From Deltaproteobacteria bacterium (GTDB lineage: Bacteria > Desulfobacterota > Desulfobacteria > Desulfobacterales > Desulfosalsimonadaceae): 35,954 nucleotides of DNA. Position numbers and translations under genes: made by a program. Positions 8,201-15,952 of this stretch are shown piece by piece. The DNA lies in contig JAADHK010000058.1 of assembly GCA_013151835.1 (NCBI GenBank), positions 1-35,954 of the forward strand. The letters are read 5' to 3'. The notes beneath the pieces are model-generated. The model ran no database searches, had not been told where the DNA came from, and saw only the letters and a program-made list of their open reading frames with translations. Within the stretch, counting starts at the first letter, position 1. Each line of letters begins with the position of its first letter.

Positions 8201-10208
8201 CATTAATCATTTTACCAGGATTCCCCCGTGGGTAAACCTTGTGGTGGCCCCCCGGTCGGTTGCCCGGGCATTAACCGACGACCAGGTCAGCAATATCCTG
8301 TGGGCGCTCAAGCGCGGCGATATTTCGCTTGTGGCCGACGGGTTCGGCGCGCTTTCGGATGAACTGGGGATCGAGCCGGTCGGTAAGCCGACGGAGGTGA
8401 CCCGGATACAGGATGTTTCTTATCCGGGAGTCGATATCCGTCCGAACCCGTCATATCCTTTCAGATTTTTTGAGGCCCCATCCGATGCCTCATTTGTCTA
8501 CACGGACCGGGTTTCAAAAATGCCCATGGTGATTACCGGGGCTTATGCAAAGGGCAAATACCTTTTTACCGGGGGCGATACTCCGGGAAACGGGCCCTAT
8601 GGCGGCGGCTGTTATCCATACCTGCTCTCCCATTTGTTCAGTGCCATGAATATGTATCCCATGATCCGGAAAAATGCCGGCGAAATTTTTTTTAATCCCG
8701 GGGAACGCGAGAATATAAGCATTGAAGAACTGGTCGCCCAGTGGCGGCGAAGCGGGATACGGATCATCCACGCCGCAGCCTGGCATGTCTATCCCGAGTG
8801 GACCTATGATTATAAGCGGCTCATCCGCCTGGCCCATGCCGGCGGCATGCTCGTGTACGCCTGGTTTGAGCCGCCCTGGATCAACGAAAAATTCTGGCTG
8901 GAACATCCCCAATGGCGGGAAAAAAACGCCCTGGGCATTGATGCCGTAAACGGGTGGAGAAAGCCCATGGCCCTGGGCGACCCGGACTGTTTCGATGCCG
9001 CATGGACTGAAATGAAACGGATGCTGACCGGATATGAATGGGACGGGGTATTGATCAACCGCCTGGGATGGGAATCCGGCGACGGGATCCGTGAACCTGA
9101 ATTGTATACGCCTTTCTCCCCGGCGATTTGTGATGCGTTTGTGAAAGAATACGGCGTGGATCCACGCCGATGGCAAGTCCTGAGCGCGCCTGACCGCCGG
9201 AATATGCTGGCCGAATTCGAAAAATTCCGCAGCCGGGAGGCCCGCAAATGGGCCTCGGACCTTCTGGAGCGTTTAAATTCGCTGAACGCCGGGAGTAATT
9301 CCCAATGGGAAATGATCATCAATAATGATGAAACCCGGAAGAACAGCGGATTGGATAAAGACGACATGCTCGGGTTCAGGACGCGTTTCGGGCTGCTGCT
9401 TGTGCGAAGCGCCGGGCCGGAAGCGCAATGGGAGCCGCCTTCCAACGACTATGACCTGACGCGGCTCTTTATCGCCCCCCAACATTTCAACACGTCTTTT
9501 ATCGATGGTGCGCCGACCGCATACCCCACTGGCACCGCCATGTATGAGCGGCTTTGCGAGATGGTCGAAGCACGGCATCGTTTTATCATCGATTCCGAAA
9601 GTTCTATCTACCAGGTGGACCAGAGTATGCTCCCCTTTATTTTTGCCCGGTCGGTCAGGGAATCATGGGACGGGGATCAAATGCTGCTGAGTTCGCCGGT
9701 TTCCTCCCAAATCTCCCTTCCCGTCGGAAGCGAGGACTTGATTTCGATCGACGGCAAACCGGCGGTGTCGATCAACGGCAGGTACGCCATTATTCCGGAA
9801 GGTTCCCACCGGTTGACCATGAAGCGGCCCTGGCCGGAGTTTGCATCGATTGATTCAAATGCCCGGCTGCGGGATTTTTCAGCGGAGCTTTTTTCGGCAA
9901 CTGCGACAAAACAAGGTGTAATGATAGATTATTCAGCCGTTTGTCATGCCGTGGCGGTTTTAAACGAAAAACCTCTTAAGGTGGTTGAAAATGATATCGC
10001 GCTGCCGTGCGAGCCCCGGAAAGCCTATTCAGGCTGGACATTAACCCTTCCAAAGGGCCGCCATCAGCTTGAAATCCATACGCGCTCGATGATGTCGACA
10101 ATGCTGTCCATGTTCAGCCTGGGAGTTTCCCGGACAATCGTTGCGATCAGCATATTCGCCATGCTCGGCCTGTTTTTCATCGGCGTTTTACGAAAGGAGA
10201 AAAAGTAA
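5205..10208 (+). CDS. Giant membrane-anchored polysaccharide-processing protein: glycosidase-like barrel + DUF2334 deacetylase + second barrel
   Basis: Predicted envelope protein of 1667 residues. A membrane anchor (13-33) is followed by a first TIM-barrel-like domain (about 50-430) that resembles family-10-like glycosidases; DGIDFGEP supplies Asp200 and Glu203, and a CYCRIC pair follows. Next come a glutaminase-like Rossmann segment and a DUF2334 polysaccharide-deacetylase domain (about 608-860) with the metal motifs RIEDVH and HGVTHQ. A second Rossmann-like part and a second barrel (about 1170-1470; GVLINRLGWESG) follow. The chain ends in another membrane helix and a KEKK tail. PgaB and PelA also join a deacetylase to a hydrolase, but I know no standard member with two barrels. 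The start at 5205 is the first ATG in frame; its GGAG site is a rather distant 14 bases upstream. The synthase gene begins two bases after the stop. Confidence 0.85.
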   Translation: MNDLVKSRSRRKTISVFIVIGLMSVLVVGYFAYRLFNDTVPYTSLKPENERVFAVRFDPSYYYNPYARPAGIAENLAKKWKDAGINTVFYRAYDPKHGAFYRTGYRMNREGDFGRYGLLEQVLDVCHKSGIRVFAWFPVLNHAGAWRANPQWRTKKADGGDYRAEGLQYPLCARNPEVRRWWNGFITDFLKTYPAIDGIDFGEPIISWNADDACYCRICRAKFKTDPKRRSDIRAAALTEILENSIRRVHRFGKTAVLTTVQVAGANGDLLDFGELSAMTGLDLTALLTAENGSRPDIVCPEFLWQQLRYRHEGQTVSSGTGRAVKSVFTPEWTQKACRRFIDQLETGIRVVAHVELTDFPGVDVKSRDLQTAMEAALRAGASGIDIYSSREIDRESAWPIVKLIATRKTVSPRRCLVLYTGGGSAPVDAIQTGELLRHFSAKVTILPLQSYKKDMGRSRDVVFVIGTKLPDAIPRALKADILAGSPVVCWVGDGISMLLNDKAVSRRLGLEYVDTVENRFNHVTYKSIDLPKQSPWTHIVRPLNRRRCEVLATTAGHDESAIPYAVRCDRRFWYFADLPTAYTIEGGNYLVFADLLHDILGQDHKAKQPALVRIEDVHALSNPKALKRIADMLNAEGVPFQVAVVPIYVFPAENIRVALHERPETVKALLYMVKKGGVIVMHGVTHQRYGESTADYEFWDPVAGSAPRGETKAAIRERIEKGLAELHRCGLYPLMWETPHYAASQSFYNIINDYFSIAMERRQALDVLGTDQLFPYLITSDRFGQTIVPENLGYVPLNHQDARTMLDLAANMKVVRDGVASFFFHPFIDVKVLKTIVRTMKNNGWRFTSIRDLSITVRGPESIVTNVPGQTLSPAGEGLARDARLDFPGIPERRFPFMTGGKTGSETVGTDLSPGQLYVRQIKALPLEKTGADAPVAESAAHGKSVIITNAAGEHCRVPRPLILRNDESEPGDSVDDKSAKKWEILLGLAGVNVESIAINHFTRIPPWVNLVVAPRSVARALTDDQVSNILWALKRGDISLVADGFGALSDELGIEPVGKPTEVTRIQDVSYPGVDIRPNPSYPFRFFEAPSDASFVYTDRVSKMPMVITGAYAKGKYLFTGGDTPGNGPYGGGCYPYLLSHLFSAMNMYPMIRKNAGEIFFNPGERENISIEELVAQWRRSGIRIIHAAAWHVYPEWTYDYKRLIRLAHAGGMLVYAWFEPPWINEKFWLEHPQWREKNALGIDAVNGWRKPMALGDPDCFDAAWTEMKRMLTGYEWDGVLINRLGWESGDGIREPELYTPFSPAICDAFVKEYGVDPRRWQVLSAPDRRNMLAEFEKFRSREARKWASDLLERLNSLNAGSNSQWEMIINNDETRKNSGLDKDDMLGFRTRFGLLLVRSAGPEAQWEPPSNDYDLTRLFIAPQHFNTSFIDGAPTAYPTGTAMYERLCEMVEARHRFIIDSESSIYQVDQSMLPFIFARSVRESWDGDQMLLSSPVSSQISLPVGSEDLISIDGKPAVSINGRYAIIPEGSHRLTMKRPWPEFASIDSNARLRDFSAELFSATATKQGVMIDYSAVCHAVAVLNEKPLKVVENDIALPCEPRKAYSGWTLTLPKGRHQLEIHTRSMMSTMLSMFSLGVSRTIVAISIFAMLGLFFIGVLRKEKK

Positions 10209-10210
10209 GT

Positions 10211-11503
10211 ATGATACCGATTCAGGCATATTCCAGTCCGGTTATCGAATTTGTTTTCCTGTCATCCGTTGTGGTGCTGTGGTCCATGATTTTTTACCAG
10301 CTTTTTTTTGCATTTGCCGGATTCATCTATCACCGGCGGATGCTCCGCAAGGCGAAAATAATGGCGGGAATTCCGGGCAACGCCGACCTGCCGGGCGTTT
10401 CCATCCTGATCCCCGCACACAATGAGGCACTGGTGATCGAAAAGACACTGGAGGCCATGTGCGCGCTCGATTATCCAGGTGATCGGCTGGAGATTATCGT
10501 GATAAACGACGGTTCAATGGACGAAACGGGCACGCTGGTTGATGCGTGCGCGAAGACCGATCCGCGTGTGCGGCTCTTTGATGTCCCGGTGGAAAAAGCC
10601 GCACGGGGCAAATCCCACGCCCTGAACCTGGGGCTTGAGGTGACCCGTCATGACCTTGTGGCCATATATGACGCAGATAACCGCCCCGACCCCGGGGCCT
10701 TGAAGTTTTTGGTCCGGACCCTTTCCGAACAACCGAAAACCGCCGCCGCCTTCGGCCTGTTTAGAACCCTAAACCGGCACAAGAATCTTCTCACCCGGTT
10801 TATAAATCTTGAGACCCTGTCTTTCCAGTACATGATCCAGGCGGGTCGCTGTCTTGTCTCTAAAATCGGCATTCTTCCGGGAACCAACTTCGTCATCCGC
10901 AAGGATATTCTGACCGAGCTGGGAGGCTGGGACGAGCAGGCCCTGACGGAGGATACGGAATTGAGCATTCGGATTTACGAGCATGGCAAAGAAATCATAT
11001 TTGTCCCGTTTGCGGTGACGTGGGAACAGGAACCCGAAACATGGGGCGTGTGGCTGCGGCAGCGAACACGCTGGGTCCGGGGAAATTTTTACGTGCTTAA
11101 AAAATTCATGATCCCATCACTGCGATTCCGCAAGCGCAGCCTGGCCATGGAACTGATTTACCTGTTTCTGCTCTATTACCTGTTTTTGGGATCCATACTG
11201 GCGTCCCATTTCATTTTTATCCTGTCGGCGGCCGGGATTATTTCGGTTTTATCACCGGGCCCGTACTTCGCCGTATGGTTCTGCGCATTCGCCCTCTTTT
11301 GCGCGGAAATGATGGTGTGCGCGTCCTATGAAGGGGAGGCCGGGGTTAAAAATTTTTTTATTATTGCGCTGATGTATTTCACCTATTGCCAGGGCTGGAT
11401 TGTCCTCGTCTTTCGCGCCCTGTTCCAGGAGTTCCGGTCCGGGGGTAAGTTCCAGTGGGAAAAAACGCGGCGGTTCGCGGTTGATGCGGGTAAAAAATTG
11501 TAG
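10211..11503 (+). CDS. Processive GT2 polysaccharide synthase (PgaC-like)
   Basis: Inner-membrane glycosyltransferase of 430 residues that should polymerise and translocate a sugar chain from a UDP-sugar. One or two N-terminal membrane helices (15-40) precede the GT-A domain: SILIPAHNE, IVINDGS with Asp100, the DAD metal site near 155, the TEDTELS base region near 247 and the processivity motif QRTRW near 285. Three C-terminal helices form the translocation channel. An AAAGGAG site lies inside the end of the upstream gene and only two bases separate the genes. Its TAG stop is the first triplet of a palindromic repeat unit (TAGGGGCAGG), so the C-terminus appears to have been set by the repeat. 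The product is likely an N-acetylhexosamine polymer, judged from the deacetylase and epimerase beside it. Confidence 0.93.
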   Translation: MIPIQAYSSPVIEFVFLSSVVVLWSMIFYQLFFAFAGFIYHRRMLRKAKIMAGIPGNADLPGVSILIPAHNEALVIEKTLEAMCALDYPGDRLEIIVINDGSMDETGTLVDACAKTDPRVRLFDVPVEKAARGKSHALNLGLEVTRHDLVAIYDADNRPDPGALKFLVRTLSEQPKTAAAFGLFRTLNRHKNLLTRFINLETLSFQYMIQAGRCLVSKIGILPGTNFVIRKDILTELGGWDEQALTEDTELSIRIYEHGKEIIFVPFAVTWEQEPETWGVWLRQRTRWVRGNFYVLKKFMIPSLRFRKRSLAMELIYLFLLYYLFLGSILASHFIFILSAAGIISVLSPGPYFAVWFCAFALFCAEMMVCASYEGEAGVKNFFIIALMYFTYCQGWIVLVFRALFQEFRSGGKFQWEKTRRFAVDAGKKL

Positions 11504-11585
11504 GGGCAGGCCCCTGTACCTGCCCGATTTAATGCGGGAAAATCGTAGGGGCAGGCCCCTGTGCCTGCCCAATTTGATGCGGGAA
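11483..11585. repeat. Two tandem extragenic-palindrome units
   Basis: Two copies of a 45-48-base unit and a short third start. Each unit begins GATGCGGG-(T)AAAA and contains the stem GGGCAGG...CCTGCCC with a loop CCCCTGTA or CCCCTGTG. The first unit overlaps the last codons and the stop of the synthase gene. Similar GGGGCAGG/CCTGCCC palindromes are common dispersed repeats in environmental bacteria (recalled, not searched). They may form RNA hairpins that tune expression between synthase and barrel genes. Confidence 0.85.
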
Positions 11586-11604
11586 AAAAGCGAGTTGATC
11601 TTTA

Positions 11605-12486
11605 ATGGACATAAAAAAGCTTGTTCTTATTTGTTTGATAATAGTTGGGGCGGGATCCCCCTTAGCCATTCCGCAACAGGCCATTGCCGGTCAGGATACG
11701 TCGGATGCCGGGCATGCGACGATACCCGATGCGGGATTGTTTGCCGGGCGGATGTGGGGTGAGGTCTATTCGGATGCGGTTTCGGAGCAGGCTCAGGGGT
11801 ATAACATCATCGGTGACCTGTTTGTAAAACAGGGTCTCCATTTGTTCAAGATCAACGGCGAGTATCTGGACGCTTACGCCAAGACGCGCCTGAACCTGGA
11901 TGTGGACGGCAATTATTTCTATAATCGATGGGAAAACGGAATCGGTCTCCGGTACAAGCCCTTTAGATACTACGGCCTTTATGTCTATGCGGAATATCTG
12001 CTTAATTCGTATCTGGGCCGCGAGTTGCCGGACGAGCCGAATCCCTATGCCGGCCACCAGTTGAATGCGCAGGGCGGACTGACATTCTGGCAGTGGTGGG
12101 GAAAAGAGGGCTGGCAGGTCCGGGGGCCTGAATATTATCTCCCGTTTACGGGCTGGCGCGAAGTCTATGCGGACGCGATTTACTACGGCAATGAAAATAA
12201 TATCGTGGCCACCCTTGATTACAAGGAAGGACTGATGCTGGTCCCGGTGGGTCCCGTGCTGTTTGACGCCTATATCGCCACGCAGGCCGGGACCGATGCA
12301 AATGGCGACCCCTGGTATCATTTCGCGGAAATCGGCCCCGGCATCCGGGTCAAGCCGTTTGATAATCTGGACCTGCAAATCAGCGTGGAATATTTCATGG
12401 GGCGGTATACAAGGGGCGGCTTCGGCGATACAAAAGCTGAAATCGCAGATTTTGAATTCACCATTGCTTTCTGGCAGGGATGGTAA
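11605..12486 (+). CDS. Outer-membrane beta-barrel protein of the exopolysaccharide locus
   Basis: Predicted secreted barrel of 293 residues. A signal peptide (LVLICLIIVGAG, cleavage near AIA-G) precedes strands rich in Tyr, Trp and Phe (YGLYVYAEYLL, TFWQWWGKEGWQ) separated by polar turns. The chain ends FTIAFWQGW, with the terminal aromatic expected for outer-membrane insertion. It sits between synthase and epimerase, where PNAG-type systems place their export porin. However, no TPR region is visible, so it is shorter than PgaA (about 800 residues) and corresponds at most to a porin domain. I see no strong ribosome site before the ATG at 11605; the preceding palindromes may matter for its translation. 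The export role is inferred from context. Confidence 0.75.
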   Translation: MDIKKLVLICLIIVGAGSPLAIPQQAIAGQDTSDAGHATIPDAGLFAGRMWGEVYSDAVSEQAQGYNIIGDLFVKQGLHLFKINGEYLDAYAKTRLNLDVDGNYFYNRWENGIGLRYKPFRYYGLYVYAEYLLNSYLGRELPDEPNPYAGHQLNAQGGLTFWQWWGKEGWQVRGPEYYLPFTGWREVYADAIYYGNENNIVATLDYKEGLMLVPVGPVLFDAYIATQAGTDANGDPWYHFAEIGPGIRVKPFDNLDLQISVEYFMGRYTRGGFGDTKAEIADFEFTIAFWQGW

Positions 12487-12511
12487 AACAAAGAACAAAG
12501 GAGGTATCGAC

Positions 12512-13693
12512 ATGTCTTCGATCAGACTGATGTTTGTGATGGGAACCCGGCCCGAGGCGATCAAGCTGGCTCCGGTAATCCTCGAGGCGCGGAATCGTAA
12601 ACCGGTTTTCGATGTCACGGTGGTCTCCACGGCCCAGCACCGGGAGATGTTAGACGACGTATTGACCACATTCGGCATCCAGCCGGACAGGGATCTGGAT
12701 GTTATGCATCCCCGGCAGTCCCTGTATCATGTCACATCGGATGTCATCCGGAAGATGGAGCGGGTCATTGACGATTATGATCCGGATATACTGGTCGTGC
12801 AGGGGGACACCAACACCTGTCTCGCGGCGGGCTTGAGCGGATTTTACGCCGGCAAAAAAGTGGCGCATGTGGAAGCCGGACTGCGCACCGGCGACAAACG
12901 GATGCCCTTTCCCGAGGAACTCAACCGGCGCTTGACGTCGGTGTTGACCGATTACCATTTCGCGCCGACGGAGCGCGCTCGCCGAAATCTGATCGAGGAA
13001 GGTTTTGACGATGATGCGATTTTTGTCACCGGCAATACGGTCATTGACGCATTAAAGCAGACGCTTGCGGCCCAGCATAAAGCGCCCGACCTGATGCGGA
13101 TGTACGAAAGCGTATTTTTGGGATATCCCAGGATCGTTCTGATAACCGGCCACCGCCGGGAGAATATCGGCAGGCCGTTTGATCAGATATGGAAGGCCCT
13201 GCGGATTTCGGCATTGCAGAATCCGGAAGTCGCCTACGTATATCCCGTGCATCCCAATCCCAATGTCCGCAACCATGTGGAAGCCCTCCTGGGCGATATT
13301 AAGAATTTTTTTCTTTTGCCGCCCCTGTCCTATCCGGAGTTTTGCTGGCTGATGAAACGTTCTTACCTGATCGTCACCGATTCCGGCGGAATACAGGAAG
13401 AAGCCCCGGCCCTGGGCAAGCCGGTCCTGGTTACACGGGAGAAAACCGAGCGGCCCGAGGCTGTTGATGAGGGGCTTGTCAAGCTCGTGGGACACGATAC
13501 GAAGCAATTACTTACCCATATCCACCTGTTGCTTCACGATCCATCCACCTACGGGGCCATGTCCGGGGGGGGCAGCCCGTATGGCGACGGAAAGGCTTCC
13601 GGGCGGATACTGGATATTTTGCAGCTAGTCTCGAACGTTGAATCGGAGGCCGCCTGTCGCGGCGAGTTGCAGGAAGAGTCCATTCTTATCTGA
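12512..13693 (+). CDS. wecB: UDP-N-acetylglucosamine 2-epimerase (non-hydrolysing)
   Basis: Cytoplasmic enzyme that interconverts UDP-GlcNAc and UDP-ManNAc. The 393-residue length is normal for the family. Conserved stretches are present in order: GTRPEAIKLAPVI, QHREML, VQGDTNT, HVEAGLRT, PFPEELNRRL, TGNTVIDAL, ITGHRREN, YPVHPNPNV and DSGGIQEEAPALGKP. The start at 12512 has a strong AAAGGAGG site; the longer frame reaching back to 12263 lies inside the barrel gene and is not used. The intergenic gap to the barrel gene is 25 bases. No UDP-ManNAc dehydrogenase (WecC) is nearby, which suggests that ManNAc itself, not its uronic acid, enters the polymer. Confidence 0.96.
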   Translation: MSSIRLMFVMGTRPEAIKLAPVILEARNRKPVFDVTVVSTAQHREMLDDVLTTFGIQPDRDLDVMHPRQSLYHVTSDVIRKMERVIDDYDPDILVVQGDTNTCLAAGLSGFYAGKKVAHVEAGLRTGDKRMPFPEELNRRLTSVLTDYHFAPTERARRNLIEEGFDDDAIFVTGNTVIDALKQTLAAQHKAPDLMRMYESVFLGYPRIVLITGHRRENIGRPFDQIWKALRISALQNPEVAYVYPVHPNPNVRNHVEALLGDIKNFFLLPPLSYPEFCWLMKRSYLIVTDSGGIQEEAPALGKPVLVTREKTERPEAVDEGLVKLVGHDTKQLLTHIHLLLHDPSTYGAMSGGGSPYGDGKASGRILDILQLVSNVESEAACRGELQEESILI

Positions 13694-13745
13694 AAACGGG
13701 AAATAAATCGGGCGAGTCCGTAACGGGAAACAGGGCGGCGTCAAC

Positions 13746-15215
13746 ATGGGAAAAAGGATCGCGGGGATGAAGGGTTGCGGAATCGGATGGAAAGAACCGG
13801 CCATGATCGTTGTATTCGTCATGGCATTTGCGAACATCGCATCCGGTCTTGAATACGGGCAGGAGATATGGAATCGGCAGTTTGCCGATCCAATTACGGC
13901 GCTTTGCCGTATAGCCGATCTAAGTGATGACGGATTTCCGGATGTTATCGCCGGAACCGGGGGAGACCGGATTTTTTGCATTGAAACAAGGAATGGCAAT
14001 GAATGGTGGAGTGCTCCCACGGGGGGAACAATCCGGTCCGTGGCGGACATCGGAGATGTCGATGCCGACGGCTATGCAGACGTGGCGGTCGGCACTTCCG
14101 CCAATGAAATTTTGTGTATCTCCGGCGGCAGCCCTTCGGGTGTCGGGATCGAATTATGGCGCAGGACCGGATTCAATGGTGATATATGGGCCATCAGTCC
14201 CATTGCGGACCTTGATGGCGACGGGATTCCGGAACTGGTCGCCGGAACGGACGCAAACGAAATCCGTTGCCTGCGGGGTCAGGACGGCGCCGATCTCTGG
14301 ACCTTCCCGACGTCCGGAGGAGTCCGGGTCGTCATCGCCGGTCCGGATGTCAGCGGAGACGGCCGGCCGGATATACTGGCCGGAGGCGGCGATGGTATTG
14401 TATACTGCCTGAATGGATTTGACGGCAAACTCCTGTGGCAATATTCAGGCGTGACCACCGTGTGGGCGCTGACCTGGATGCCGGACGCCGATGGTGACGG
14501 GTATCCCGAGGTCCTGGCCGGTACCGGCGACAACCGGGTGATATGCCTGAGTGGAAACCCGTCAACAAATGCTCGGCTTCGGTGGTCTTTTACGACCGGC
14601 GGCGATGTCCGCGCGCTTATGGCATTGCCGGACATAACCGGCGACGGTGTATCGGATACGGCCGCCGGCAGCGCGGATGATCGATTATATCTCATCGATG
14701 GCGGGACCGGCAAACCGATATGGACGCAGGAAATCGGCGGAGAGATTCTCGACATTGCCACGGTCCGGGATTTCACCCGGGACAGCATCCCGGAAATCGC
14801 CATCGGCACCGCGCTCAGCGCCGTTTTCTGCCAATCGGGGAGAGATGGCGCAGGGCTATGGTACTATCCGTTTCTCAATGTAGGTGATATCGGTAATATC
14901 GTGGCAATCCCGGATATGGGTGATGACGGAGTCGATGAACTCGTGGCGGCGTCGGCAAACGGAGAACTGAGATGCCTGAGCGGCTCGGCGGGATTGAATA
15001 TCTATACTCCCGGCGACGCGAATTGCAGCGGCGATGTGACGATCGAAGATGTTCTTGAATCGCTTCGCGTTCTTGCCGGTATTGCCGCAAGTCCAGCCAT
15101 AGCCGGCTGCATTATTGGAGACAGCACCGGCGACAGCCGGGTCGATCCCATGGATGCGATATTGTCGCTTCAAACCGCTGCCGGACTGTTTCCATCCCCG
15201 GGAACGGCGCCATGA
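13746..15215 (+). CDS. Secreted FG-GAP/VCBS-like beta-propeller with C-terminal dockerin-like domain
   Basis: Extracellular protein of 489 residues. A hydrophobic leader (MIVVFVMAFANIASG, about 20-34) suggests Sec export. Eight repeats follow, each ending in a pattern like DGFPDVIAGTGGDRIFCI (others: DGIPELVAGTDANEIRCL, DGYPEVLAGTGDNRVICL), consistent with an eight-bladed propeller and FG-GAP-type Ca-binding turns. The last 65 residues carry two EF-hand-like loops (GDANCSGDVTIEDVL and GDSTGDSRVDPMDAIL), a type-I-dockerin-like module. Non-cellulosomal dockerins are common in Desulfobacterota, and the partner here is unknown. The gene closes the exopolysaccharide run, so a matrix or polymer-binding role is plausible. 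The ribosome site before 13746 is weak, and an alternative ATG exists at 13803. Confidence 0.88.
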   Translation: MGKRIAGMKGCGIGWKEPAMIVVFVMAFANIASGLEYGQEIWNRQFADPITALCRIADLSDDGFPDVIAGTGGDRIFCIETRNGNEWWSAPTGGTIRSVADIGDVDADGYADVAVGTSANEILCISGGSPSGVGIELWRRTGFNGDIWAISPIADLDGDGIPELVAGTDANEIRCLRGQDGADLWTFPTSGGVRVVIAGPDVSGDGRPDILAGGGDGIVYCLNGFDGKLLWQYSGVTTVWALTWMPDADGDGYPEVLAGTGDNRVICLSGNPSTNARLRWSFTTGGDVRALMALPDITGDGVSDTAAGSADDRLYLIDGGTGKPIWTQEIGGEILDIATVRDFTRDSIPEIAIGTALSAVFCQSGRDGAGLWYYPFLNVGDIGNIVAIPDMGDDGVDELVAASANGELRCLSGSAGLNIYTPGDANCSGDVTIEDVLESLRVLAGIAASPAIAGCIIGDSTGDSRVDPMDAILSLQTAAGLFPSPGTAP

Positions 15216-15321
15216 TGTTTATGCTTATCCGCCCGGCGCAAACTCCGGAAAATTATTTCCAGTGCGTAATATTTTCGCTGCAGGCCGTGGTGAGGGCGAA
15301 TAGATTGCTCATTAAACGATG

Positions 15322-15380
15322 AAGGATGAGGCAATTAACTTGCCGGAAACACACCCGCAAGTGTGTCAGTTCTCATCCTT
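15322..15380 (+). promoter_or_regulatory. Nested inverted repeats forming a possible three-way junction
   Basis: An outer 9-bp stem AAGGATGAG/CTCATCCTT (15322-15330 / 15372-15380) encloses two perfect hairpins, GGCAA-TTAAC-TTGCC (15330-15344) and ACACAC-CCGCAA-GTGTGT (15349-15366). A short TTTT follows. It could terminate the exopolysaccharide operon or be an activator-binding region, since it ends about 42 bases before a sigma-54 promoter. Confidence 0.6.
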
Positions 15381-15421
15381 TTACTTGCCTTTATTATGTA
15401 TAAAGAGTAGTAGAACAATTG

Positions 15422-15437
15422 TGGCATGGTTTTTGCC
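15422..15437 (+). promoter_or_regulatory. Sigma-54-type promoter of the first DFFYG gene
   Basis: TGGCATG-GTTT-TTGCC fits the -24/-12 pattern with the invariant GG and GC correctly spaced. It lies 76 bases before the ATG at 15513. Because no strong terminator is obvious between 15860 and 26762, it may also feed the long downstream gene run. Confidence 0.72.
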
Positions 15438-15512
15438 CTTTTATTTGTCGAGCCGTCCGGCTGTTCGGTGTCCCTGCTACCGGACGAATACAAATGAAAG
15501 GAGGTGATCCCC

Positions 15513-15860
15513 ATGAAAAAGATCATAATGGTTGTTACCGTTTCATTGATTTTCGGACTGACTGCACCGCTTGCCGCCGCTGCTCTGGATAATGGCCTTT
15601 CAAACGCCGATTTCTTTTACGGCATTTCCAGTAACATGGATAAAAGTTTAACCATCCGGCCGGCCGGTAAAAAAGCAACCGTGAAAGAAGATCGAAAAAC
15701 CGATATCTTCAAAGATATGACCCCCGGCTATTTTTTCGGTTATATAAATGTTGATGCCGGCAACCGTTTCAGCGTGAAAAGCGATGAACAGGACGAGGTG
15801 AAATTCAATGCGGAAAAATCATTGTCGCCGGATTATTTCTTCGGGTACCGCAATCCGTGA
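15513..15860 (+). CDS. Small secreted DFFYG-repeat protein (copy 1)
   Basis: Secreted protein of 115 residues that I cannot assign to a known family. A signal peptide (KKIIMVVTVSLIFGLTAPLAAA) is followed by a basic, low-complexity mature chain with three spaced motifs: LSNADFFYGIS, MTPGYFFGYIN and LSPDYFFGYRNP. The same motif series occurs in the protein at 29701-30072, so the two are paralogues. A textbook AAAGGAGGTGA site sits just before the ATG at 15513, and the gene has its own sigma-54 promoter. The strong ribosome site and regulated promoter suggest high, condition-dependent production of an exported structural or binding protein; that is inference. Confidence 0.85.
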   Translation: MKKIIMVVTVSLIFGLTAPLAAAALDNGLSNADFFYGISSNMDKSLTIRPAGKKATVKEDRKTDIFKDMTPGYFFGYINVDAGNRFSVKSDEQDEVKFNAEKSLSPDYFFGYRNP

Positions 15861-15952
15861 CAGGGGCGTGAAAAAGGAGGATTCGCGGCATAATAACGGG
15901 TTCTCCTTAGCCTTGCCGGATCAATCACAATTGAGGAAAAAGGATATGTCGC

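Noticed and set aside
12263-12511. N-terminal extension of the epimerase
   Set aside because: It overlaps the barrel gene fully; the internal ATG at 12512 has a strong AAAGGAGG site and the family start sequence.
11662-12678. 338-codon minus-strand frame
   Set aside because: It lies exactly opposite the barrel and wecB starts, has no ribosome site and reads like a codon-bias shadow.
14279-14809. Minus-strand frame of 176 codons over the propeller gene
   Set aside because: The regular GC-rich propeller repeats open antisense frames; no homology-like motifs or start signals are visible.
15870-15912. AAGGAG...CTCCTT inverted repeat after DFFYG copy 1
   Set aside because: Only 6 bp with a long unpaired loop and no U-run; too weak to call a terminator.
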